DNA of 64,000 nucleotides from Bos javanicus (lineage: Eukaryota; Chordata; Mammalia; Artiodactyla; Bovidae). Made by a program: the position numbers and the translations under genes. The number at the start of each line of letters is the position of its first letter. Within the stretch, counting starts at the first letter, position 1. Where the stretch lies: positions 73,802,178 to 73,866,177 of the forward strand of contig NC_083875.1 of assembly GCF_032452875.1 (NCBI RefSeq), given 5' to 3'. Shown in pieces: positions 10,099 through 21,069 of this stretch. A model generated the notes under the pieces. It was not told the DNA's origin and ran no database searches. It was given only the letters and a program-made list of their open reading frames with translations.

Positions 10099-10599
10099 AA
10101 CTCCATTCTGACCAGTGGACCACAGAGGGCCTTGGGCATGCAGCCACCAGCACAGTGGGGATTCCAGGCCATGGCAGCCAGTAAAATATTTGTCCTGGCC
10201 TCTCTGAGGGCCAAGAGCCAGGTAGGACTCCTAGGTGGGTCACCCTGGATACCAAAGACCCAAAAAATCTGAGTCAACTAGCTCTGCTCCCCAACTCAGT
10301 CCCTGCATGAGAGAGGGGTGGCAGGTGGCAGTCAAGTTATACTTTTCTTCCTCCAAGTGAAGCTGAAAATACTGGCAAGAGTTGCCTGGAAGGAGGGAAA
10401 AGCTGTACCCTCCCTTTCCTCCTCTGACACTTGCACTCACCCTTAGTCCTTCTTGGGCCTCTCACTCTGCATTTCCCTGATGAGACCTGTGTGGCCCCCA
10501 CCAGACTTAAGGGACATGACTAAAACCATAAGACTTGGAAAGCAGAGACATCACTGCTGAAGAGGTGGTGGGGAAGGAGAAGATGTGGCAAAAACTCAG

Positions 10600-10996
10600 C
10601 AATTGTTATACTTAAAATGGATAACCAACAGGGACCTACTGTATAGCACAGGGAACTCTGCTCAATGTAATGTGGCAGCCTGGATGGGAGGGGAGTTTGG
10701 GGGAGAATGGATACATGTATATGTATGGCTGAGTTCCTTTGCTGTTCACCTAAAACTGTTAATCAGCTATGTTGTTGTTTAGTTGCTAAGTCCCATCTGA
10801 CTCTTTGCGACCCCATGGACTGTAGTCTGCCAGGCTTCTCTGTCCATGTGATTTCCCAGGCAAGAATACTGGAGTGGGTTGCCATGCCCCACTTCAGGGG
10901 ATCTTCCCTACCCAGGGATTGAACCCACAACTCTTGCATTGGCAGGCAGATTCTTTACCACTGAGTCATCCCCTATACTCCAATACAAAATATGGA
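10600..10996 (+). repeat. ART2/L1-type tail split by a Bov-tA
   Basis: The unit TACTTAAAATGGATAACCAA...AACTGTTAATCAGCTAT stops at 10770 and resumes after the SINE as CTATACTCCAATACAAAAT near 10973. Together these restore the wording of the uninterrupted copies at 8538 and 39585. This shows the SINE is the younger element. Confidence 0.8.
10771..10972 (-). repeat. Bov-tA SINE nested in an older repeat
   Basis: Reverse orientation: GACTCTTTGCGACCCCATGG first, then CCAGGCAAGAATACTGGAGT and the tRNA head complement TTCTTTACCACTGAGTCATC. It is in the same sense as EBF2. CTAT flanks both ends, which could be part of a short target duplication. Confidence 0.92.
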
Positions 10997-10999
10997 AAT

Positions 11000-11195
11000 A
11001 TATATACTACCATATATAAGATAGACAGCCAGTGGGAATTTGCTGTATGACTCAGGGAACTCAAACTGGAGCTCTGTGACAACTTAGAGGGGCAGGTAGG
11101 AGGGGACATATGTAGAGCTATGGCTGATTCATGTTCATGTATGGCAGAAACCAACATAATATTGTAAAGCAATTATCCTTCAATTAAAAATAAAT
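11000..11195 (+). repeat. L1-type 3' end
   Basis: Contains GGAACTCAAACTGGAGCTCTGTGACAAC, TATGGCTGATTCATGTTCATG and AACCAACATAATATTGTAAAGC, ending in AATTAAAAATAAAT. This is the usual wording of a ruminant L1 3' terminus, as also at 18420-18608. Confidence 0.75.
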
Positions 11196-11204
11196 GGGGA
11201 GGGA

Positions 11205-11365
11205 GGTGGGAGGAGGTTCAGGATGGGGAACACGTGTACACCCGTGGCAGATGCATGTTGATGTATGGCAAAACCAATACAATATTGTACAGTAATTAGC
11301 CTCCAATTAAAATAAATAAATTTATATTAAAAAAGAAAAATAAATAAATAAATAAATTTTTTAAA
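11205..11365 (+). repeat. Second L1-type 3' end with (AAAT)n tail
   Basis: GGTTCAGGATGGGGAACACG, GCAAAACCAATACAATATTG and CCTCCAATTAAAATAAATAA, followed by repeated AAAT units. It differs in subfamily from the preceding tail and lies directly after it. Confidence 0.78.
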
Positions 11366-12466
11366 ATTCAGCAACTGTTCTCCTATTCCAGTCTGGAGGT
11401 AAGGCCATCATGGGGAAAGTTCTGGGCATGTCCCCTCATGCTAAGCTAGAAACCACTGGCCCTTGATGAGAGACAGGGCAGTGGAGATGCTTAGCTACAG
11501 GCTCAGCCTGCTTCTCACTGAATCTGACATCTGGATGAAAAGCAAAATATATATATATATTTTTTTCCCTTCAAATATACAGATGTTTCCAACTATTCCC
11601 ATGCTGGGTGGCATGTAGACCCAGCTGCTTTGTCTCATTAGAAGCAAAAGAATTTTCAGGGGCTCTTCTGAGGGCTGGATTTTCAAATCTTATTTCACAG
11701 TTTGTCTGTCAAGTCACTTGACTTCGAGGAGGCACCATCACTCAAATGGTAGAGATGTGGCAGGAACAGACCATACCTCCCAGAGCCGTGCTCAGCGCCA
11801 GCTAGCGAAGACACCCTCACAAGTACCCCCACACACACAAGGCTCAGGATCCCCCGTGCAATCATAAAGCCACCAGGCAGAGGCAGTTCCAAGGTCAACA
11901 CAGTCCATCAAGGCTGTGCTGACCTCAGAGGCTTTGATCCACGAAGGGTTACCCAAACTTCTGCCCTTTTTGGTTTTATCCAACACCACCTGTCGTGAAT
12001 GTTTTGCATGTCAAGACGCAAGGAGCAGCCTAAAAATAATGTGGGGCGTCAGGCTCCCCCAGCGCTCAGCAGTTTCCAATTTGCTCTCATGCCATCAGCT
12101 GCTCCCATTCACAGTGAGGTGATTAAATTCTCATGTGCTCATCATATGCGTGCTACATCATGTCATATTATATTTTAGGACATCACTGAAGAACAGGTCT
12201 GATGGGTGATATTAATGCTTGTTCTTAGACACAGTATATCTTTCTTCCTTTCTTTTCTACCCCACCCCTGATCGGGCACCTGCTATCAATTTCACCAGCA
12301 TGAAACCAGAATTCTCAGAACTCGCTGGTTGCTTCTGAAGGATCTTGTCCATGGGACTGGGAATGCAGTGTGGGTGGCAAGCCGATTCATGTGGCACCTG
12401 CTGTGGTGGTCAGGTACCTTAAGGGAAATAGTGACATGGTCTTGTGGACCATGGTCTGGAGGTCTG

Positions 12467-12771
12467 GAGGGCTTCCCTGGCAGCTCAGTGGTGAAGAATG
12501 CACTTGCCAATGCAGCAGACACAGGTTTGATCCCTGATCCAGGAAGATCCCATGTACTGTGGAGGAACTAAGCCCATGCACCACAACTACTGAGCCTGTG
12601 CTCCAGAAACTGGGAGCCACAACTACTGAAGCCTGGTGCTCTAGAGCTTGTGCTCAGCAACAAGAAAAGCCCTCACACCACAACTAGAGAGCAGCCCTCA
12701 CTTGCTGCAACTAGAGAAAAGTTTGCACAGCAATGACGACCCAGTAGAGCTTTAAAAAAAAAAAAAAAAAA
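12467..12771 (+). repeat. CHR-type tRNA-Glu SINE (long form)
   Basis: tRNA-like head GGGCTTCCCTGGCAGCTCAG, then the typical repeated phrases CCACAACTACTGAGCCTGTG, CACAACTAGAGAGCAGCC and CTTGCTGCAACTAGAGAAAA, ending in a 17-A tail. Confidence 0.88.
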
Positions 12772-12817
12772 GCAACATCTGGAGAGTCCAGACACTCCTG
12801 GAGGGTCCACATGGCTC

Positions 12818-13017
12818 TGTTCTTAGTTGCTCAGTCATGTCTGACTCTTTGCAACCCTGTGGACTGTAGCCCACTAAGCTTCTCTGTCCCTGGGGATTTT
12901 CCAGGCAAGACTACTGGCGTGGGTTGCCATGCCCTCTTCCAGGGGATTTTCCCAACCCAGGGACTGAATCCATGTCTCCCACACTGCAGGTGAATTCTTT
13001 ACTGCCTGAGCCACCAC
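12818..13017 (-). repeat. Bov-tA SINE
   Basis: Reverse copy: GTTGCTCAGTCATGTCTGAC, GGACTGTAGCCCACTAAGC, GACTACTGGCGTGGGTTGCC and the head complement TTCTTTACTGCCTGAGCCACC. It lies 240 bp from the exon 15 donor. Confidence 0.93.
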
Positions 13018-13257
13018 CCTACCTATTCTGTGTCCTTGCAGAGTTGTCTGACTCCTCTGTTATTCCCCGATCTTGCCCTAGGATAGAGAACTAGCCCAGT
13101 TCTACAAGCCATGCTGGTCCCACGATGAAAACACCAAAGCAGCTCCTTGTAGGGAAATGGCTAGAGACACAGAAGGCTACAGGGCTGTTTGCTCTCACTT
13201 TGTGGACTCTGTGGCACATGAACCACGCTGACTCCCAAGGTGCTACAGCTTGCTTAC

Positions 13258-13425
13258 CTCTGAATCCGTTTCCATTGCCACTGGAGCAGGCAGGCGAAGG
13301 GGAGCCTTGGGGCCTGATGACAGGGGCAAAGGCACTCTTCTGTTTGACAGCAGGAAAAACTGAAGAGGAAAACGGGAGGATGGAGGATGTGCTGGAAGAT
13401 CCAACAGTGGGACTTGATGACATGA
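13258..13425 (-). CDS. EBF2: EBF2 exon 15, activation-domain exon
   Basis: On the minus strand the acceptor TTTCCAG ends at 13426, the exon begins TCATGTCATCAAGTCCC, and it ends ...GGATTCAGAG before donor GTAAGC. It encodes 55 whole codons plus two split ones, reading IMSSSPTVG, then FPAVKQKSAFAPVIRPQGSP and SGNGNGFR. This is the Ser/Thr/Pro-rich C-terminal activation region, with the KQKSAFAPVxRPQ block conserved in all vertebrate EBFs. The residue choice (VIRPQGSPSPAC) points to EBF2 rather than EBF1 or EBF3. The first codon (Ile) is completed by the A that ends exon 14, and the last G joins exon 16. The reading frame is open, with no odd substitutions seen. Confidence 0.97.
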
Positions 13426-13499
13426 CTGGAAAGCAAAGGACAGTCCTTCTTTAGAAAGAGAAAGATCTAGGAGTTAAGTTCTTTCTTCAGTACATACAA

Positions 13500-13750
13500 C
13501 CAGAACATACTGATTGCAAAATTACGTGTTTGTTCCAGGCATTGTTCCAGATTCCAAGGATTTGAGAAGAAGTTGAATGTGACAATGACCCTGCCCTGTC
13601 CCTTGGAAGGAATAGACAAATGAAACAATGATTAGGGTCATCATCCTATTGGAGGAGTGAACACGATGCTAAGGAGATACATCCGGGCTGGGTGCTTTTC
13701 TTCCTGGAAGAGTCAGGAAGGCATCAGCAGGAGGTCATATTGTTATAGGT
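13500..13750 (+). repeat. Possible ancient mammalian repeat
   Basis: GTTCCAGGCATTGTTCCAGA, GACAATGACCCTGCCCTGTC and GATGCTAAGGAGATACATCC follow the order of a mammal-wide repeat I recognise only by style. The family is unnamed. It may be the same family as 1640-1918. Confidence 0.3.
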
Positions 13751-13763
13751 CTTAATCCACAAG

Positions 13764-13847
13764 TACTGGGTTGGCCAAAACGTTTGTTCAGATTTCTCTG
13801 AAAGGTATTGTAGAAAAACCCAAACAAACTTTTTGGCCAACCCAATA
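13764..13847. mobile_element. mariner-type MITE, 84 bp
   Basis: TA-flanked hairpin: TACTGGGTTGGCCAAAACG at the left and TTTTTGGCCAACCCAATA at the right are terminal inverted repeats, and the interior (TTTCTCTGAAAGG...GTAGAAAAACCC) is also largely self-complementary. This is the structure of a non-autonomous Tc1/mariner element of the MADE1/bovine mariner type. No transposase is present. Confidence 0.9.
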
Positions 13848-14921
13848 GAAGCTCAACACGAGAAGGCTAAGACCAACCTCTGAAAAATGATCAAGTCTAC
13901 TAAAAAACAGAAACCTCTTTTTTTTTTTTAATCCTAAAATGTAATCCTGTCTGGGAGCCATGTGCCTCCCTGGCAGTTCTCAGGGCACCAGAGATTTGCT
14001 CTGTAGGGTAGGCATCTTCTCGGAGCGTGCCATCTCTATGGGCCACTTCCTCATTAAATGTAAAAGTTTATTAACATTGAAGAGATTACCTCCCTTCTCC
14101 CTCTACTTTCAGAGCTCCTGGGAAATAAAGCTGCAAGGCAGCCTCCTCTGATGTAATGTGTAGGAAAAAAACACACCAGTATTAATATTAAAATGACTTC
14201 AAGGAAGCCAAAAGCTAACTGTTGTGATTTCCAAGAAAAATAAAGGCAACTTACACAACAAAGCGCCCCACCTCTTTAATGTCAGATACTCCACCAACTT
14301 ACATCATACAAGAAGATAATTTTCTTCCAGGTTCAATTTGCTCGAAAAAGAGGTAAACTTGAGTTCACACACATAAAATTGTTAGAGATAGCATTTTATA
14401 GTATATGGTCAAGTTTCAGGGACTCATTCTAGTGTCCAGAATTCTGAACTGTCCCAAGTCATATGACGTAGAATTGCTGAAACATAATGGCAAAGGCCAT
14501 AATAAAGGCTAAGAGTGCTGACTTCTACTGCATGTCATCAGTAGTCCAGGTAGTCCACAAGTAAATCTGAAACTGAGGACATGAATGCGAGTTAATGTTT
14601 CAAGTATAAGGTGAATTTTGGAGGTCCAGTGTTCTGATGGCCTTTGCAAGACTCCATCCTCATTTTTCCCCTCTCCCTATAAACATAGACATTCGGCTGT
14701 GTTCACACAATGGAGTATACAAAGCAATAATATGGCATGCCTCCCATGCAATGTCTTTTACAGCCGATCTACAAACCAAAGACTTAAAAAAAAAAAAAAA
14801 AAAAAGCTTTATCTTAAAAAAAAAACTGCTCATCCTGAAATGGTCCTGGTTTAAAGGGCAATGCAAAAGGAAGCACTGGAATACATCCCAGTCTTCAAAA
14901 GAAAAAAATTGGTGGTATTTG

Positions 14922-15135
14922 TAGCGCTAGTGGTAAAGAATCCGCCTGCCAATACACAAGACATAAGAGACAGGACTTTGATCCCTGGGTCAGGAAGATC
15001 CCCTGGAGGAGGGCATGGTAACTCACTCCAGTATTCTTGGCTAGAGAATCCCATGGACAGAGGAGCCTAGTGGGGTCACAGTCCACAGGGTGGCAAAGAG
15101 TCAGATACGACTGAAGCACCTTAGCATGCATGCAC
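14922..15135 (+). repeat. Bov-tA SINE
   Basis: GCGCTAGTGGTAAAGAATCC head, B-box-like TTTGATCCCTGGG, body GGTAACTCACTCCAGTATTC to AAGAGTCAGATACGACTGAA, ending near GCATGCATGCAC. Confidence 0.92.
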
Positions 15136-15844
15136 ATGGAAGAGGATACAGGGTTAAGCCTGGAGAATGAATTTTATTCTCAGGTTCAAGTCAGTCTCCT
15201 CTCTAGCCTTGGTTTTAGCATCAATGAAATGTGTGTGTGTGCACAGGGTGAGTGGCTGGGACCTCTCCTCTTTCTGTAAGGCACAGAATTAGAGGCCAAA
15301 GGAAAGCTGCTATGCGGAAACCCCTGATTCTGACCACCATCCAGTCTCTGCCATACCGTGTGATCCATGCGGGTACCAAAATGGCGCCTTGGTTTCTGGG
15401 TCTGCAATAGCAGAATCTCCCCTCATACAGCATGAGAGAGGAGAGTTTTTATAATGTGAATTAGGCACACACACACATGCATACATATACTTAATTCCAT
15501 TTATATTCAGCATATGAGTCATTTCTAGTAACAGATCCTAAAGCATGCTTATTAGCGTGGCCACCTCTCAGTGGGAAAGGAGTCATCTCAGACTTCACCA
15601 AGTGACATAAAATTGCTGCAGAGTTGGATAAACACAGAGCTGCAAAGTGCCCATTTAAAATATTTTAAACAAAATTTTTGCAAAATGTCAGATTATATAC
15701 AAATTTAAAATTTAATATGTTTATAATAAAAATCCTAAAAGGAATTTTAATATGCCTATGTTAGCAAACATAATTTCTATGTTTATTTTAAAAAATGCTG
15801 TAAGAGCCAGAAGTTTCATTTAAATTTTTTTAAAGAAGCCTTAA

Positions 15845-17205
15845 TATCTTAACAGATATTAAAACTTATTATAGATCTATACCAATGAAATCAGTGTTAT
15901 ACCAGCATAGACATAGACAGACAAATCCTTGGAGAAAATAGAGTACAGAAGTAGATCTGGATATATAGGAGAATTAAAACTTAATAAAGGTGACATTTCA
16001 AATTAGTGGGGAAATAAACACATAGGAACAATACACTAGCCATTTGGAGACAAAATTTAGAGTGCATCCTCATATTAAACCCAAAAATAAATCTAAATAG
16101 ATTAAAGGGTTATTTTTAAAAACAAAATTATAAAGGAGCTAGTAGAAAAATGAGGAAGTTATATAATTTACCTCATCCTTTCCACCCCAAAGCCTAAACA
16201 GAACATCATAAGATAGATTTGTCATGTAACAAAAAATTTCTATGACACATACAGAAAAGGCAAATGACAAATTAGGAAAACTATTTTTCATAATTTATTT
16301 AGATATATTCAGATCCTCAGTACCTAATAGGTTTTTATAAACTAATCAGGAAACGTCCCAATAGAAAAATAGGCAAAGGACATGAAAAGAAATGTCACAG
16401 AAGGAAAAATGAAAATAACCAAAGGCCTTTATAGACCTATAAATGGTCAGACCAATTAGTAATCAGATGCAAATTAAAACAGTAATGAGATGTTATTTTC
16501 CACTTGCCAAATTGATAAAGATTAAGAAAAAATTAAGAGGGCAGGGAAACAGATACTCTCCTTTTCTAAGGGGAGTGCTAACCTCTCTGGAGGAACTTTG
16601 GTAATATGTATCAAAGTATTTGAAAACGTCCATGTCTTTTAACCCAGTAATTTAATTTCCAGAAATTAATTCCAAGGAGGTAATCATAAATGTGCCAAAA
16701 AAAAAAAAATCCAAGGACATTTTTATAATCATGAAAAACTGGGAAATAAGTGAAATGACTATCAATAGGATAAACTATATTAAATCCATGAAATGGAACA
16801 CTAGGCAAACGTTAAAACTAAGATTAAAGAAGAGTGTTTAATGGCATGGAAAGATATGCATCCTCAGATGAGTAAAGCAGAACACATAATAATACAGACA
16901 ATGAACCCACTTTTACTTTTAAAAAAAACATACAAAACAAAAGTGTAATAGGATGTGATAGGCATCTAATTTTTTTTTTTTTTTGGCTGTATCATGTGGC
17001 TTGTTGGATCTTAGTTCCATGATCAGGGACTGAACCTGGGCCTCTGCAGTGAGAGATCGGAGTCCTAACCACTGGACTGCCAGGGAATTCCCACACCCAA
17101 ATTTTTAATGACATTATCTAGCAGACAGGATTGTGAAAATTTTGAATTTCTTCCTTTTACTCATCTATATTTTCAAAATTTTCTATAATGAATATGTATG
17201 ACTTT
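15845..17205 (+). repeat. Old L1 (L1M-type) ORF2 3' part and 3' UTR
   Basis: Degenerate L1 ORF2 end (ATACCAATGAAATCAGTGTTATACCAGCATAGACATAG, AATGGTCAGACCAATTAG, GGAGGAACTTTGGTAATATG) followed by 3' UTR text. It continues after a nested CHR SINE (16967-17094) with GACAGGATTGTGAAAATTTTGAATTTC. It is full of stops and encodes nothing. Confidence 0.75.
16967..17094 (-). repeat. CHR-type SINE nested in L1
   Basis: Reverse copy: a T-rich tail, TTGGCTGTATCATGTGGCTTG, the B-box complement GGGACTGAACCTGGG, and CTAACCACTGGACTGCCAGG. L1 text continues on both sides. Confidence 0.85.
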
Positions 17206-17949
17206 TGATGTAGCAGAAAACAGTAAAAGCTGTTAAAAGAAACAAATGGAAAAATCTCTTATTTCTTTGGTAAAAAATAATACAATCCTTAGCAATAGAC
17301 ATAATAGCTTTCCTGACATTAACATTTCTCTTCAATCTAAGGCTTAATTGCCTGTAAACAAGGTTACCTGTTAACCTTTCTGCTACAAAAAAAAGCAAAG
17401 CACCAATAAATTTACAAATTCCTGGGAAAACCTTGTTGATTGTAGGTAACTCTGCAATGTAAACGTCACTCCTAATATCTGTTTTCCATTCTTAGAACAC
17501 AGGTCTATATCACTGATGAATTTTATGGAGCCTAGCTTCATATCTGTGACTTTGAGAATTTTGTCATTTTTCTTCTACTTTCTTTTTCATTCATCTTATG
17601 ACAGAAGCCCATTAGCTGTGCATCAGAGCAGATGCTGCAGTTTTCAAAATATATGTATCCATGACTGCAAGGCTTACTTTGAAAGTTACCACTGGTTACC
17701 TCTGCAAAGAAATAAAGTGTATCATTTTGTTTCCTTTTTATCTAGAAATGCTTTTCAAAGCCCCTATAATGAGGTTACAATTGTCATTTTGTTCAGTTGC
17801 CAAGTCATGTTCAACTCCTTGTCCTATGATTTTTCCCCCCTTTCTGAACAAAAAGACAATAGAAACACACCAAAGTATTAACAAGGTGTTTTTGTTGTTT
17901 GTTTGTTTTGTTTTGTTTTAATGGCAGGAGTAATGCTTTCTTTTAAAAG

Positions 17950-18250
17950 CTATTGTCAGGACTTTCCTGGTGGTCAAGTGGTTAAGAAAGCACTAGCCAA
18001 TGCTTGGGACATAGGTTGGATCCCTGATCCAGGAGCTATGATCCCACACGCCTTGACGTAGCTAAGCCCCGTGAGCCACCGTTACTAAAGCCTGCACTCT
18101 AGAGCCCGTGGTCCACAGCAAGAGAAGTCACTGAAATGAGAAGCCTGTGCACCAAAGCTAGAGAGTAGCCCCTGCTCATCACAACTAGAGGAAGCCCAAG
18201 CAGCAACACAGACCCAATGCAGCAAAATAAATGAATAAATATTTTTAAAT
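17950..18250 (+). repeat. CHR-type tRNA-Glu SINE (long form)
   Basis: Starts GGACTTTCCTGGTGGTCAAG, with phrases TAAAGCCTGCACTCTAGAGCC, CACCAAAGCTAGAGAGTAGCC and CAGACCCAATGCAGC, and an (AAAT)-type tail. Confidence 0.87.
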
Positions 18251-18419
18251 AATAACACAATAAAACCTATCATCATCTGTGTTCTAAATGTTCTACATAA
18301 TCATTTAATACTCTACAATGGAAAAAACGTCTTGATATTTATTTTTGAAAATATGAAAACCCTGAGGCCTGAGGCACAGTCCAAGACTATGTATGTAAGT
18401 GAAGTAAGAGTCCCTGCAA

Positions 18420-18608
18420 AGCTCAAACTGGGTGCTCTGTGATGACCTAGAGGAGTGGGATGGGGTGAGACTTGGGAAGGAGTTTCAAGAGGGAAGGGGA
18501 CATGTATATACTGATGGCTGATTCATGTTGATGTATGGCAGAAACCAACACGAAATTGTAAAACAATTTATCCTCCAATTAAAAATAAATAATTTTTTTT
18601 AAAAAAAG
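18420..18608 (+). repeat. L1-type 3' end
   Basis: GCTCAAACTGGGTGCTCTGTG, GGCTGATTCATGTTGATGTA, AACCAACACGAAATTGTAAA, and TCCTCCAATTAAAAATAAAT with an A/T tail. Confidence 0.78.
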
Positions 18609-18698
18609 AATCCCTGTGGACAGGTTGGATTCTGTCTGTATGGATCCTGTTTCAAACTTGGCACCACTTGGTAACTATTCAACTTTGGAAGAAGTGGT

Positions 18699-18708
18699 TC
18701 CCTTGGGA
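18699..18708. promoter_or_regulatory. Consensus EBF binding site
   Basis: TCCCTTGGGA matches the palindromic EBF-family site TCCCNNGGGA, here inside an EBF2 intron and outside repeats. About one such match per 64 kb is expected by chance, so function is only a hypothesis. Confidence 0.3.
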
Positions 18709-19973
18709 GTTGCAAGCTTGCTGAGTAGAACATCTTTGGGGACACCAGTATGTACCGTTTTAGGAAAGTTGATCATGCATACTTGAAAATTTCTCTGGAC
18801 ACCTCTCTCTGCGGATAGAGACCAAAGGAAAGGCCAGTGCTTCTGGCCCAGAAATCTCTTGTGAACATGGGGAGTTCAGGAAAAACCACTTTTCTGCTTC
18901 TTAGGATTGATTGGCTCACACGGTTCCAGCTGGAACTCACTGGGCACACATCCTTCTTTGCATCGAGCCATTGCATTTGTTGGCGTGAAGGGGTCTGTCA
19001 GCATTTCATTATAACCCCCTATTGTCAGGGGTTTAGAATTCAGCCATAAAAACTTGCACTGAGCTGGAACTTGGCACACACCACTACCGCCAGGAAGTGA
19101 AGTTTGTATGTGAAATTGAAAAAACATCTGTTTGGCCATTTTTGAAGTGGTGTGAGAGCAAAAGCAGTGAAGATGCAGGGTTTTGATACGCTGCATTGGC
19201 CACAAAAGCAAGTCAACTTGACCAAGAGGCTTGACTTTATTTCTTTTTTAACGTCTCTGGCAAGTGATTGCTCCATGGCACACCCTGGCCACATCAGACT
19301 AGTTTAAAAAATAAAATGAAAAATCAGAGAAGGGTGTTTTCAGACACAAGCAACTGAACTGATGAAATGGTATCCCCTGAGCCTTTTATTTTCTTTTTTG
19401 TATTTCCCAGAGAATTTGAGACTTAGGTGGGTAGAAATACAGGTCATGTGCTATTGTAATGGACTCCATGGGGTATTCGGTTTTTTCACAGAATGGAATT
19501 TTATTGTAATAGAATGCATTGTTTGGAATCCCATTCCACGTCTGCAATTCCTTCAGACCTTCCCTCAAAAAAGGAAGGTGAAAGGGGTCTCACAGACCCA
19601 GCAGGAAATACAAGAGGACCTTATCTAATGTGTTTCCCTTCCTCTGGGCAGGGAGCCTTCCTATTTGTGGATGCTCTCTTGTTTTAATGGGTGATTTGAA
19701 GACTTGGGGTGTTACTGTTTTCTTGTAGCAGTGGGATTGAGTGATCAAGAAAGGACAGTGGACGAAGTGGTCACTGGCTGGGATGGGAAGGGTCCCTTCC
19801 TATTGAATGAATTATCTGGTAAGAAACATCATACCATCAACATCTGATGGGCAATTTTATTCATCCATTCACTGTCTCTCTGTCCATCCACACCCCACCC
19901 ACCCCTTCCTGTCTTACTTTCCTCTTTCTCCCTCCCTCATTACCACACTTAACCCTACATTGTTATATTAACC

Positions 19974-20097
19974 TTTTTTTGGGGGGGGGGCCATGCCATG
20001 TGCATGTGGGATCTTAGTTCCCTTACCATGGATTGAACCCATGATCCCTGCATTGGGAGCACACAGTCTTAACCACTGGGCCACCAGGAAAGTCCCT
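19974..20097 (-). repeat. CHR-type SINE, truncated
   Basis: A T/G homopolymer tail, CATGCCATGTGCATGTGGGATC, TGGATTGAACCCATGATCC and TTAACCACTGGGCCACCAGG form the complement of the tRNA-like head. Confidence 0.82.
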
Positions 20098-20309
20098 ATA
20101 TTAACTATTTTTGATCTACAAAAATGACAGTTTCACATAGTTCAACCTAACATACACATTTTATTCATAAATGTATGACCATAATGAAATTGCACATTTT
20201 GGGACATCAAAAAGAGATAGTTTCCTATGGCTCAGCTCAATAGTATGCTATAAATACATGAAATATCTTTAATATGATTGAATAATTTAAAAACATGATA
20301 TCCTGGATC

Positions 20310-20780
20310 TGATGACACATGTTCTAGCCCCATTTTTTACTGTTTATTGGCCATGAGCCCTTGAGTAAGTCAGTTAATAACCCTTCATATCTTAGAAGGG
20401 AAAATGATGATGATACTAGTAAAGTAAATTATATTAATGAATATAATTATATAAATATGTTAATTATATACACATAATAAATTATTATATCCATGTGTGA
20501 ATGCTCAGTCACTTCAATTGTGTCTGATTCTTTGCAACCCTATGGACTGTAGCCCACTAGGTTCCACTGTCCATGGGATTCTCCAGGTAAGAATACTGGA
20601 GTGGGTTGCCATGTCCTCTGCCAGGGGATCTTCCCAACCCAGGGATCAAACCCATGTCTCTTGCATCTCCTGCATTGCAGGTGGATTCTTTACCACTAGC
20701 ACCACTTGGGAAGCCCCTTTCATAAGGTTATTGTGAAGATCTGACTGGACTCATGTGTGAGCATGCTTGTTAGGCTGTAA
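20310..20780 (+). repeat. Possible MIR, split by a SINE
   Basis: GACACATGTTCTAGCCCC, GGCCATGAGCCCTTGAGTAAGTCAG and AGAAGGGAAAATGATGATG match MIR phrase order. After the SINE at 20504-20717, TTCATAAGGTTATTGTGAAGATC looks like the MIR continuation. Confidence 0.45.
20504..20717 (-). repeat. Bov-tA SINE
   Basis: GCTCAGTCACTTCAATTGTG, GGACTGTAGCCCACTAGG, AGAATACTGGAGTGGGTTGC, and the head complement ending CACCACTTGGGAAGCCCC. Confidence 0.94.
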
Positions 20781-21069
20781 GGTTGAATGTAATTGTAAAT
20801 TACTTGTATTGTTGTGACCGTTATCATGGGACGTTATTTACACAGTGGTTCTTCTGCCCTTGCATCCCTCGTAGGGGCTATTAAGATGTGGTCCCTTCTG
20901 CACATGGGGTCCACTCTCCACATGGATGCATGGGAGAATCTCTCCAAGGTCTCAGCCACTGAAAAATCAAGTTTCTCCTGAGCTTTGACTACTACTATTA
21001 CTACTAATGTGTGGACATAGAATTTTATAACAAATAGTGTTTCTCTCTTTGCCTTACCATCTTGTTAGC

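Larger units (their letters stand above)
6280..13257 (-). other. EBF2: EBF2 intron 15 (6978 bp)
   Basis: Donor GTAAGC at the 13257 side and acceptor ...TTACAG at the 6280 side, on the minus strand. It carries at least five Bov-tA copies, a long CHR SINE and a run of L1/ART2-type tails (listed separately). Nothing recognisable was seen at 6728-7020, 7212-8537 (apart from A or T runs near 7491 and 8097, and a pyrimidine-rich tract 7725-7830), 9116-9999, 10099-10599 and 11366-12466. A short ART2-like scrap (TACTGTGTAGCACAGGGAAC) lies near 9718, and there is a short (AT)n at 11547-11560. ORFs here lie mostly inside repeats. Confidence 0.9.
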
